Assembly: GCF_026626705.1 (NCBI RefSeq) | Contig: NZ_JAPNKC010000001.1 | Span: 3,844,001 to 3,908,000, forward strand | Reading direction: 5' to 3' | Origin: Pyxidicoccus sp. MSG2 | Lineage (GTDB): Bacteria > Myxococcota > Myxococcia > Myxococcales > Myxococcaceae | DNA length: 64,000 bases | Shown here: positions 29,047-36,217 of the stretch, piece after piece | Position numbering within the stretch: the first letter of the stretch is position 1 | Layout: every line of letters begins with the position of its first letter | Made by a program: the position numbers and the translations under genes | Notes under the pieces: generated by a model | Told to the model about the DNA's origin: nothing | Seen by the model: the letters and a program-made list of their open reading frames with translations, nothing else | Database searches by the model: none

Positions 29047-29865
29047 TCAGAGGAGTGAGCGCACCGCTTCCACCACCTGCGGCCACTCGCGCGAGCGCGG
29101 GCCGATGACCTCGAAGTGTCCGGCTCCGGGGAGCACGACGAAACGCACGGGGTCACCCAGTTCACGGCCTCGTGCGTGGAAGGCCTCACTCATGGACACG
29201 GGCACGGTGTCGTCCTCGGTGCCATGCACGAGCACCTGCGGCAGCCCGAGCGGCTGAAGCGCCGCGGGTGACGCCAGGCGGTAGCGCTCGGGCACCCGGG
29301 CAGGCGAGCCTCCGAGGAACTCCTCCACGATGCCCTCGCTGAGCCGCAACTCGAAGGTGCGCTCCAGGTCCACGGCGCCCGCCAGGGACACCACCCCGCG
29401 CAGGGGCAGCGGGTCCGCGCGGTGGAGCGGTCCGCCCGCGGGCAGCCGGTGACGCGCGCCGAGCCACACGGCCAGGTGCCCACCCGCCGAGTGCCCCATC
29501 GCCACCACGCGCGAGAGGTCCAGGGGATGGGTGCGCGCCAGCGTGCGCAGGAAGTCCGTGCCAAGCGCCACGTCCTCGAAGGTTCCCGGCCAGCCGCCGC
29601 CTTCATGGCCCACGCGGCGGTACTCCAGGCTCCATGTGGCGAAGCCCTGCCGGGTCAATTCCGCGCAGAGATGACCGATGTGCTCCAGGTCGTACTTCGC
29701 GCGCCAAAAGCCACCGTGGATGACGACCACCACCGGATGCGGCCCGGGGCCCGCGGGCAGCCTCAGGTCACCGAACTGGTGCTCCAGCGGACCATAGGGA
29801 ATCCGCGCATCGGCGGCGGGCGGAGGCGTGTCGAGAACCCACATCGAAGTCATGGCGGCATTCAT
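29047..29865 (-). CDS. Alpha/beta hydrolase of the HGG (arylformamidase-like) type
   Basis: About 272 residues. The oxyanion motif VIHGGFWRAKYD is the HGG(Y/F)W form found in hormone-sensitive-lipase-like hydrolases and in animal/yeast-type kynurenine formamidase. The nucleophile is in MGHSAGGHLA, the acid in HGTEDDTVPV and the His in GAGHFEVI. The start is uncertain: Met codons at 29883, 29865, 29853 and 29844 are all possible and none has a strong ribosome-binding site. It lies 1.7 kb from the kynurenine operon, which lacks a formamidase, so kynurenine formamidase is an attractive but unproven role. Confidence 0.8.
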   Translation of the reverse strand: MNAAMTSMWVLDTPPPAADARIPYGPLEHQFGDLRLPAGPGPHPVVVVIHGGFWRAKYDLEHIGHLCAELTRQGFATWSLEYRRVGHEGGGWPGTFEDVALGTDFLRTLARTHPLDLSRVVAMGHSAGGHLAVWLGARHRLPAGGPLHRADPLPLRGVVSLAGAVDLERTFELRLSEGIVEEFLGGSPARVPERYRLASPAALQPLGLPQVLVHGTEDDTVPVSMSEAFHARGRELGDPVRFVVLPGAGHFEVIGPRSREWPQVVEAVRSLL

Positions 29866-30025
29866 ACGAGCCGCCCCCACCATCGCAAGCCCGCCCGTCT
29901 ACCCCCCAGCCGGCCATACAGTCCGTGTAGCCCGTCCTCTGTCCACCGCCCATCACTCCAGGCCCCCGGCGGACATGTAGGTCTGTCCTCCAGCGAGCTA
30001 CAAGCTTTGTGGACCCAGGTTTTAA

Positions 30026-30053
30026 GGCTTCATGGCTTGAATTTTAGGCTTGA
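30026..30053 (+). promoter_or_regulatory. Three direct repeats upstream of glutamine synthetase
   Basis: GGCTTCA (30026-30032), GGCTTGA (30034-30040) and GGCTTGA (30047-30053) lie in an AT-rich stretch about 90-115 bp upstream of the glutamine synthetase start. TTGATT (30050-30055) with TAAATA (30071-30076) could be a promoter with a short 15-bp spacer. The repeats may bind a nitrogen regulator; this is inference. Confidence 0.4.
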
Positions 30054-30139
30054 TTTCTGAACGTCAAATGTAAATACCTGCGCCCACGGATTTGACCCGC
30101 CGCGTTTACGGCGTGGAACCCGGCCTGGGAGGCACGGAC

Positions 30140-31579
30140 ATGGAGACGAAGGGCCTGCGGACGTTCCTGGAGATTCCCTACGACGAGCTCGAGGAGCGCA
30201 ACCTCCGCGTGAAGGAGCAGCGCCTCAAGCACGAGTCGCCGGACAAGGTCCGTGAGGAGCGGCTCAAGTACCTCACCGACGAGCGCAACCTGAAGGCCGT
30301 CACCGTGTGCTTCACCGACCTCGAGGGTCGGATGCACATGCTCGACTACGACAAGAAGTTCCTCCTCAAGAGCGCCGACAACCTCACCTTCGACGGCTCG
30401 TCCATCCGCGGCTTCTCGCAGCAGGCCGAGAGCGACCTGCGCCTGAACGTGGACTGGGGCTCCTTCTACTGGCTGCCCTCGGACATCTTCGGGCCCGGCA
30501 AGGTGCTGGTGTTCAGCGAAGTCCTCGAGCGCGACGGCACGCCGTACCACGCCGACCTGCGCGGCCAGCTCAAGCGCGTCACCGAGGCCATGTACCAGAA
30601 GGACGGCACCGTGTTCCACGCGGCGCCGGAAGTGGAGGGCTTCCTCTTCAAGGGCCGTGACGCCGAGCGCCACTACCACGAGACGGGCAAGTTCGAGTTC
30701 ATCTCCACCGGCGGCTACTACCACTCGCTGCCCGGCGACCCGCTGCGCGCCTTCATCGACAAGGCCGCCGAGGCCCAGCGCGCCATGGGCTTCCAGAACG
30801 AGAAGGACCACCCCGAGGTGGCCCCCAGCCAGTTCGAGATGAACTTCTCGTACAGCGAGGCGCTCGTCTCCGCCGACCAGATCCAGCTCTACAAGCTCTT
30901 GTGCCGCCAGGTGGCCGCGCAGATGGACACCACCGCCTGCTTCCTCCCGAAGCCGGTGACGGGCGTCAACGGCAACGGCATGCACATGAACATGTCGCTG
31001 TCCAAGGGCGGCAAGAACCTCTTCTACGACAAGGGCGGCCAGGACGGCCTGAGCGCCATGGGCTGGGAGTTCATCGACCGGCTCCTCACCAACGCGAACG
31101 ACATCTGCCTGACGCTCAACTCCAGCGTCAACGCGTACCGCCGGCTGGACCCGCACTTCGAGGCGCCCAACCAGATCAAGGCCAGCGCCAACAACCGCGG
31201 CGCCATGGTGCGCATCCCCTACGGCAACGAGCGCAGCGCGCGCGTCGAGTGCCGCTCGGTGGCTCCGGACGCCAACCCGTACCTGGTCCTCTACACGCTG
31301 CTGCGCACCGGCCTGGAGGGCCCGCAGCCGCAGGAGGACGCGGAGACGAAGCGCAGCCGCACCCGCTTCCTGCCGGACAACATCTTCGACGCCGTCCGCC
31401 TCTTCAAGGGCAGCCAGTTCATCACCAGCATCCTGGGTGAGAACGTGCAGGGCAAGTTCGCCGAGCTGAAGACGGCCTCCGCCGAGCGCTGCCCCAAGCA
31501 GCTGGGCACCCGCGTGAAGGAAGCCGAAATCATGTTCCACCACGAGGTCACCAACCAGTACCTCTGGAGCCAGTTCTAG
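30140..31579 (+). CDS. glnA: Glutamine synthetase, type I, without the adenylylation tyrosine
   Basis: A 479-residue glutamine synthetase that makes glutamine from glutamate, ammonia and ATP. The N-terminal latch DGSSIRGF, the metal/glutamate region PEVEGFLF, the NGNGMHMNMS loop, and the ATP-site NNRGAMVRIPYGNERSAR are present. Where adenylylated enzymes have NLYDLPP, this protein reads NIFDAV, so Phe416 stands in place of the modified Tyr. ATG 30140 follows GGGAGG; an in-frame ATG at 30092 lacks a site. It ends overlapping the convergent permease gene by 4 nt. Confidence 0.92.
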   Translation: METKGLRTFLEIPYDELEERNLRVKEQRLKHESPDKVREERLKYLTDERNLKAVTVCFTDLEGRMHMLDYDKKFLLKSADNLTFDGSSIRGFSQQAESDLRLNVDWGSFYWLPSDIFGPGKVLVFSEVLERDGTPYHADLRGQLKRVTEAMYQKDGTVFHAAPEVEGFLFKGRDAERHYHETGKFEFISTGGYYHSLPGDPLRAFIDKAAEAQRAMGFQNEKDHPEVAPSQFEMNFSYSEALVSADQIQLYKLLCRQVAAQMDTTACFLPKPVTGVNGNGMHMNMSLSKGGKNLFYDKGGQDGLSAMGWEFIDRLLTNANDICLTLNSSVNAYRRLDPHFEAPNQIKASANNRGAMVRIPYGNERSARVECRSVAPDANPYLVLYTLLRTGLEGPQPQEDAETKRSRTRFLPDNIFDAVRLFKGSQFITSILGENVQGKFAELKTASAERCPKQLGTRVKEAEIMFHHEVTNQYLWSQF

Positions 31580-32886
31580 GAACCCGCCGTCGCCGAGGCT
31601 CCGGCGCTCCGGGGCCTCGCGACGCGCAGCAGCACCAGGCCCGCCACCACCGTCAGCGCGGTGGTGGCGGCCTCTCGCACGGTGGCCCCGTACGCCACCA
31701 GCGTCAGCCCCAGCACCAGCGTGGGCACGGCCAATACGGCATGCAGCGGCTTCAGGCCGCGCTCGCGCCGGAAGGCCAGCGTGGCCAGCGCGGCGGCGGT
31801 GACGCCGTACTGCATCAGCACCGCGATGCTGGAGAGCGCGAAGAGCTCCGACAGGTTGCCCAGGTTGACGAAGAGCAGCACCAGCGCCCAGGTGACGGCC
31901 AGCGCCCGCACGGGCACGCCCGCCGGGGACATGCCGTCCAGGCCGAAGAGCGTGCGCTCGCCCGACGCCAGGGCCGACAGGTAGCGCGGCGTCGTCACCA
32001 TCATCCCCAGGCAGATGCCGAGCGCGGAGATGCTGGTGCCCGCCCCCACCCACCACTCGAGCCTCGCCCCGCCCCAGACACCCGCCGACGCGGCCAGCGG
32101 CGCCGGGGACGTGGCCAGCCCCGGCAGCGCCGCGACACACGCCCAGGCGAGCCCCACGTAGAAGAGCACCGCCACCAGCAGCGAGCCCACCGTGGCCAAC
32201 GGCACGCTGCGCGAGGACGAGCGCACCTGGCCGGCAATCACCGGGACGATTTCGAAGCCCTGGTACGCGAACATCACCGTCAGCCCCGCGCGCAGCCACG
32301 CGGTGTCGGTGGCGCCCGCGGCCACCACCGGCACGGGGCCCGAGCCCGCCACCGCGAGGAAGGCCACGAGCAGCGCGGCCAGCGGCAGCAACTTCAGCAC
32401 CGTGAGCGCCGTCCACGCCCGCGCCGACACGCGGATGCCCGAGGCCACCACGCCCGCGAGCACCGTGGCGAGGACGGACGACAGGGCGCGCTGCCCCAAC
32501 GGTCCTTCCAGACCCAGCGAGGGCGCCAGGGCCTGCGACAGCCCGGCCACCACCGCGGAGGTGCTCAGGAAGGCGCTGACATAGGCCACCCAGCCCACGA
32601 GGAAGGAGGCCCGCTCGCCGAAGGCCGTCCTCGCGAAGAGCACCGGCCCGCCGTCCGCGTCGAAGCGGCGACCCAGCACCGCGAAGGCGAAGGCCACCGG
32701 CACCAGCGCCAGCCCCGTGAGGGCGAAGGCGAGGATGGCGGCCGCGCCGGGCGCCTGGGCAGCGACCTCGGCGGGGGCGAAGAAGATGCCCACCCCGACG
32801 ATGCCGTTGACGCCGAGCGCCAGCAATTGGAGCGGGCCAACGGGGCGGTCCTGCGGCGCGGCGGGGGCGGTTGCGGAGGCGGGCAC
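31576..32886 (-). CDS. APC-family amino acid permease
   Basis: A 436-residue integral membrane protein with about 12 hydrophobic helices. The first helix carries GVNGIVGVGIFF, the G-rich substrate-binding signature of the APC superfamily, and FAYQGFEIVPV is typical of helix 6. It should import amino acids by proton or cation symport; the substrate is unknown. The start codon is GTG 32886, giving a short soluble N-terminus. Convergent with glutamine synthetase. Confidence 0.88.
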   Translation of the reverse strand: MPASATAPAAPQDRPVGPLQLLALGVNGIVGVGIFFAPAEVAAQAPGAAAILAFALTGLALVPVAFAFAVLGRRFDADGGPVLFARTAFGERASFLVGWVAYVSAFLSTSAVVAGLSQALAPSLGLEGPLGQRALSSVLATVLAGVVASGIRVSARAWTALTVLKLLPLAALLVAFLAVAGSGPVPVVAAGATDTAWLRAGLTVMFAYQGFEIVPVIAGQVRSSSRSVPLATVGSLLVAVLFYVGLAWACVAALPGLATSPAPLAASAGVWGGARLEWWVGAGTSISALGICLGMMVTTPRYLSALASGERTLFGLDGMSPAGVPVRALAVTWALVLLFVNLGNLSELFALSSIAVLMQYGVTAAALATLAFRRERGLKPLHAVLAVPTLVLGLTLVAYGATVREAATTALTVVAGLVLLRVARPRSAGASATAGS

Positions 32887-33029
32887 GACCGGAGTTCACT
32901 ACAGGCCCGCCCCCGGCACCAACCCGCCAGGGACGGACGGTCCGATATGTCGGGAGCCTCCGAGCGTTGCCCGGGCAAAGGGGCACTGGCTCGAGGCGGT
33001 CCGCCTGCCCGGCTGCCAAGGAGAACGTG

Positions 33030-34559
33030 ATGCGTCTGTACGGGATGCTGCTGGGGGTGGGACTGGTGTGCTCGGGCTGTGCGACCCTGACCCGGCCGCT
33101 GGGGGCGGTCCGCGACGACGAGACGGGGGAGTACGAGACGCCGAAGGAAGAGACGGTGTACCTGGTCCCCATCGAGGACGCGATGATGATGACCCGTCGC
33201 ATCCTCGAGGACCAACGCTACGACGTCCTCGAGAAGGAGGGCGGGATGGAGATGTTCACCTCCGCCCAGGAGCCCGGGAAGAACGTCGTCGGCTCGCGCA
33301 CCTTCGAGCGCTACTACATCCGGGGTGAGAAGGTGGGCCCCCGGCAGTCGCTCGTCCGTGTCTTCCGGCTCCGCTACGACGAGACCAATCGGGTGCTGGA
33401 GATTCCGAAGCAGGCCCTGGGCCCGTCCGATGAAACGCACGGCGCCGTCAACGACCCCGACCACCCGTTCGACGCCAACCGCGCCATCAAGTCGTCGCCC
33501 GCCTCGCAGGCGAAGATGCACGACTACAACGCCAACCCGTTCCCGGACGCGCCGGGCATCGAGGGCTTCCAGCTCGTGCGCGGCAACCGGGACGTGGGCA
33601 TCGAGCACACGCTGCTGGAGCGGCTGGAGATGGTGCCCTCGCTGGAGCTGGTGGGTGGCAACACCTCCGTCCCCGCCCGCTCGGTGGTGCTGGAGGGCTG
33701 GGCGGAGCCCTCCGAGACGGAGCCCATGCCCCAGCCCGACTGCGGCGCGCCCGTGGACGGCGCGGCGCCGCTGATGGCCCAGGGCCAGACGCTGCTGCTG
33801 GCCGACCCGCTGGGCACCCGCGAGCTGCCCGCTGCCGCCCTGCGCATGCTGTGCGAGGCCGCGTCCAAGGGGATGCCGGTGACGCTGGCCCTCTCGCTGC
33901 CCGTCGCCGAGCAGCCGCTGCTGGACACGTACCTGGCCAGCGCGGGCTCGTCGCAGGACGCGCAGGAGCTGCTGCGGGGCAGCTCCTTCTGGCGTCGCAC
34001 GCACCAGGATGGGCGCAGCAGCCGCGCCATGCTGTGGCTCGTCGAGCAGGCGCGACGGCTGCGCGCGTCCGGCAAGGCCGTGTCGCTGGTCGCCTTCGAC
34101 GTCGACAAGGGCAAGGGCAACGAGCGCGAGGCGCAGATGGCGCAGAACCTGCTGGACGCCCGGAGCAAGGCTCCCGACACGTGGATGCTGGTGCTGGCCG
34201 GTGGCACGCACGTGCGGACCTCCAGCGTGGGCTGGGACAGTGACTACGAGCCGCTCGGCATGCGGCTGGCGAAGGCGCTGCCTTCGGTGAAGGCGCTGGA
34301 CGTGGGCTTCACGCGCGGCTCGCAGTTCTCCTGCCGCTACAACGTCTGGGACGCCGTGGAGTGCGACGTCTTCGCCATCAGCCCGACGAAGCAGGCGCGG
34401 CAGGGCTCGAAGGTCTCCGCGGGCGTGCAGCTCTACTCCGAGGCGCAGCGGGAGGGATTCAACGGGCGGCTCTACGTGGGCGCGCTGAATGCCTCGCCCC
34501 CGGCGCTGCAGGCCGGCGCCGCCGCCGTCAGCAGCGCCCCCGCGAGCCCCGAGAAGTAG
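33030..34559 (+). CDS. Lipoprotein paralogue A with ChaN/EreA-like C-terminal region
   Basis: A 509-residue predicted lipoprotein: signal peptide with lipobox CSGC (lipid Cys17). Residues 20-180 are polar and specific to the copy. Residues 183-502 are identical in the neighbouring copy. In this part PLGTRELPAAALRML, FWRRTHQDGRSSRAMLWL, REAQMAQNLLDA and LVLAGGTHV recall the TIKI/EreA/ChaN-like fold (GxxE...P, R..M..L, G..H), although the His that normally precedes the GT-x-E motif is replaced by Leu. That fold assignment is an inference from pattern. The start follows AAGGAG. Confidence 0.72.
   Translation: MRLYGMLLGVGLVCSGCATLTRPLGAVRDDETGEYETPKEETVYLVPIEDAMMMTRRILEDQRYDVLEKEGGMEMFTSAQEPGKNVVGSRTFERYYIRGEKVGPRQSLVRVFRLRYDETNRVLEIPKQALGPSDETHGAVNDPDHPFDANRAIKSSPASQAKMHDYNANPFPDAPGIEGFQLVRGNRDVGIEHTLLERLEMVPSLELVGGNTSVPARSVVLEGWAEPSETEPMPQPDCGAPVDGAAPLMAQGQTLLLADPLGTRELPAAALRMLCEAASKGMPVTLALSLPVAEQPLLDTYLASAGSSQDAQELLRGSSFWRRTHQDGRSSRAMLWLVEQARRLRASGKAVSLVAFDVDKGKGNEREAQMAQNLLDARSKAPDTWMLVLAGGTHVRTSSVGWDSDYEPLGMRLAKALPSVKALDVGFTRGSQFSCRYNVWDAVECDVFAISPTKQARQGSKVSAGVQLYSEAQREGFNGRLYVGALNASPPALQAGAAAVSSAPASPEK
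33576..34536 (+). repeat. 961-bp direct repeat, copy 1 (second copy 35197-36157)
   Basis: The 3' two thirds of the two lipoprotein genes are near-identical DNA. I count about 15 single-base differences over 961 bp, all synonymous, whereas the 5' parts are clearly diverged in amino-acid sequence. This pattern fits recent gene conversion between the copies. Confidence 0.85.
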
Positions 34560-34593
34560 GGCTCGGCGGTGATATGCCGTGTGTCTTCCGGGC

Positions 34594-34617
34594 GTTGCCT
34601 CGTGTGAGCGAGGCAAC
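34594..34617 (+). terminator. Hairpin between the two lipoprotein genes
   Basis: GTTGCCTCG (34594-34602) pairs perfectly with CGAGGCAAC (34609-34617) around TGTGAG. It lies between the two paralogues and 30 bp before the second start, so it could be a terminator for the first gene or an operator for the second. The first gene has a shorter palindrome, TTGCCCGGGCAA (32967-32978), at the matching place upstream. Confidence 0.45.
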
Positions 34618-34647
34618 GGAAGTGAGCCAGAACTCACGGAGGATGTG

Positions 34648-36168
34648 ATGCGTCTGTACGGGATGCTGCTGGGGTTGGGGCTGGTGTGCACGGGCTGTGC
34701 GACGGTGTCCCGGCCGCTCGGGGCCGTCCGCGACGACGAGACGGGAGAGTACGAGACGCCGAAGGAAGAGACGGTGTACCTGGTCCCCATCGAGGACTCG
34801 ATGATGATGGCCCGCCGCATCCTCGAGGAGCAGCGCTACGACGTGCTCGAGCAGGAGGGCGGGCTGGTGATGTTCACCTCGACCCAGGAGACCGGGAAGA
34901 ATACCGGGGGCTTGCGCTCCTACGAGCGCTACTACATCAAGGGCGAGAAGGTGAGCCCCCGGCAGTCCCTCGTCCGCGTCTTCCGGCTCCGCTACGACGA
35001 GACCACCCGGGTGCTGGAGATTCCGCACCAGGCCATGGTCGCCGGCACCGCGGAGGAGAGTTTCAGCGCGCTGGTGGACGAGCACCCGTTCGACGCCAAC
35101 CATGCCACCAAGTCGGCGCCCAGCTTCCACGGCAACCGGCTGATGAAGACGGACAACCCGTTCCCAGAGGCGCCGGGCATCGAGGGCTTCCAGTTCGTGC
35201 GCGGCAACCGGGACGTGGGCATCGAGCACACGCTGCTGGAGCGGCTGGAGATGGTGCCCTCGCTGGAGCTGGTGGGCGGCAACACCTCCGTCCCCGCCCG
35301 CTCGGTGGTGCTGGAGGGCTGGGCGGAGCCCTCCGAGACGGAGCCCATGCCCCAGCCCGACTGCGGCGCGCCCGTGGACGGCGCGGCGCCGCTGATGGCC
35401 CAGGGTCAGACGCTGCTGCTGGCCGACCCGCTGGGCACCCGCGAGCTGCCCGCCGCCGCCCTGCGCATGCTGTGCGAGGCCGCGTCCAAGGGGATGCCGG
35501 TGACGCTGGCCCTCTCGCTGCCCGTCGCCGAGCAGCCGCTGCTGGACACGTACCTGGCCAGCGCGGGCTCGTCGCAGGACGCGCAGGAATTGCTGCGGGG
35601 CAGCTCCTTCTGGCGCCGCACGCACCAGGATGGGCGCAGCAGCCGCGCCATGCTGTGGCTCGTCGAGCAGGCCCGCCGGCTGCGCGCGTCTGGCAAGGCC
35701 GTGTCGCTGGTCGCCTTCGACGTCGACAAGGGCAAGGGCAACGAGCGCGAGGCGCAGATGGCGCAGAACCTGCTGGACGCCCGGAGCAAGGCTCCCGACA
35801 CGTGGATGCTGGTACTGGCGGGCGGCACGCACGTGCGGACCTCCAGCGTGGGCTGGGACAGTGACTACGAGCCGCTCGGCATGCGGCTGGCGAAGGCGCT
35901 GCCTTCGGTGAAAGCGCTGGACGTGGGCTTCACGCGTGGCTCGCAGTTCTCCTGCCGCTACAACGTCTGGGACGCCGTGGAGTGCGACGTCTTCGCCATC
36001 AGCCCGACGAAGCAGGCGCGGCAGGGCTCGAAGGTCTCCGCGGGCGTGCAGCTCTACTCCGAGGCGCAGCGGGAGGGATTCAACGGGCGGCTCTACGTGG
36101 GCGCGCTGAACGCCTCGCCCCCGGCGCTGCAGGCCGGCGCCGCCGCCGTCAGCAGCGTGGCGCGCTGA
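34648..36168 (+). CDS. Lipoprotein paralogue B with ChaN/EreA-like C-terminal region
   Basis: A 506-residue predicted lipoprotein, tandem copy of the gene at 33030. Signal peptide with lipobox CTGC (lipid Cys17). The first 180 residues differ from copy A at many places (for example QETGKNTGG for QEPGKNVVG), but residues 184 to about 503 are identical. The upstream regions also match around GATATG and GCGTTGCC, so the promoter was duplicated with the gene. GGAGG at 34639-34643 serves ATG 34648. Function unknown; outer-membrane or periplasmic location likely. Confidence 0.72.
   Translation: MRLYGMLLGLGLVCTGCATVSRPLGAVRDDETGEYETPKEETVYLVPIEDSMMMARRILEEQRYDVLEQEGGLVMFTSTQETGKNTGGLRSYERYYIKGEKVSPRQSLVRVFRLRYDETTRVLEIPHQAMVAGTAEESFSALVDEHPFDANHATKSAPSFHGNRLMKTDNPFPEAPGIEGFQFVRGNRDVGIEHTLLERLEMVPSLELVGGNTSVPARSVVLEGWAEPSETEPMPQPDCGAPVDGAAPLMAQGQTLLLADPLGTRELPAAALRMLCEAASKGMPVTLALSLPVAEQPLLDTYLASAGSSQDAQELLRGSSFWRRTHQDGRSSRAMLWLVEQARRLRASGKAVSLVAFDVDKGKGNEREAQMAQNLLDARSKAPDTWMLVLAGGTHVRTSSVGWDSDYEPLGMRLAKALPSVKALDVGFTRGSQFSCRYNVWDAVECDVFAISPTKQARQGSKVSAGVQLYSEAQREGFNGRLYVGALNASPPALQAGAAAVSSVAR
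35197..36157 (+). repeat. 961-bp direct repeat, copy 2 (first copy 33576-34536)
   Basis: Second copy of the near-identical segment, offset by 1621 bp. The similarity ends a few codons before the two stops, which differ in sequence. Confidence 0.85.
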
Positions 36169-36171
36169 AGC

Positions 36172-36207
36172 CGCGGGGGCGCCGGATGGACTTCCCGGCG
36201 CCCCGCG
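36172..36207. terminator. Strong GC hairpin between convergent genes
   Basis: CGCGGGGGCGCCGG (36172-36185) pairs with CCGGCGCCCCGCG (36195-36207) with one bulged G and a 9-nt loop, 3 bp after the stop of lipoprotein B and 10 bp before the end of the convergent gene. A likely bidirectional terminator despite lacking a T tract. Confidence 0.65.
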
Positions 36208-36217
36208 AGCGGGCCTG

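Noticed and set aside
30044..33202. A 1052-codon minus-strand frame across glutamine synthetase and the permease
   Set aside because: Low-complexity Ala/Arg/Gly/Val composition, antisense to glutamine synthetase and overlapping the real permease frame; a GC-rich shadow.
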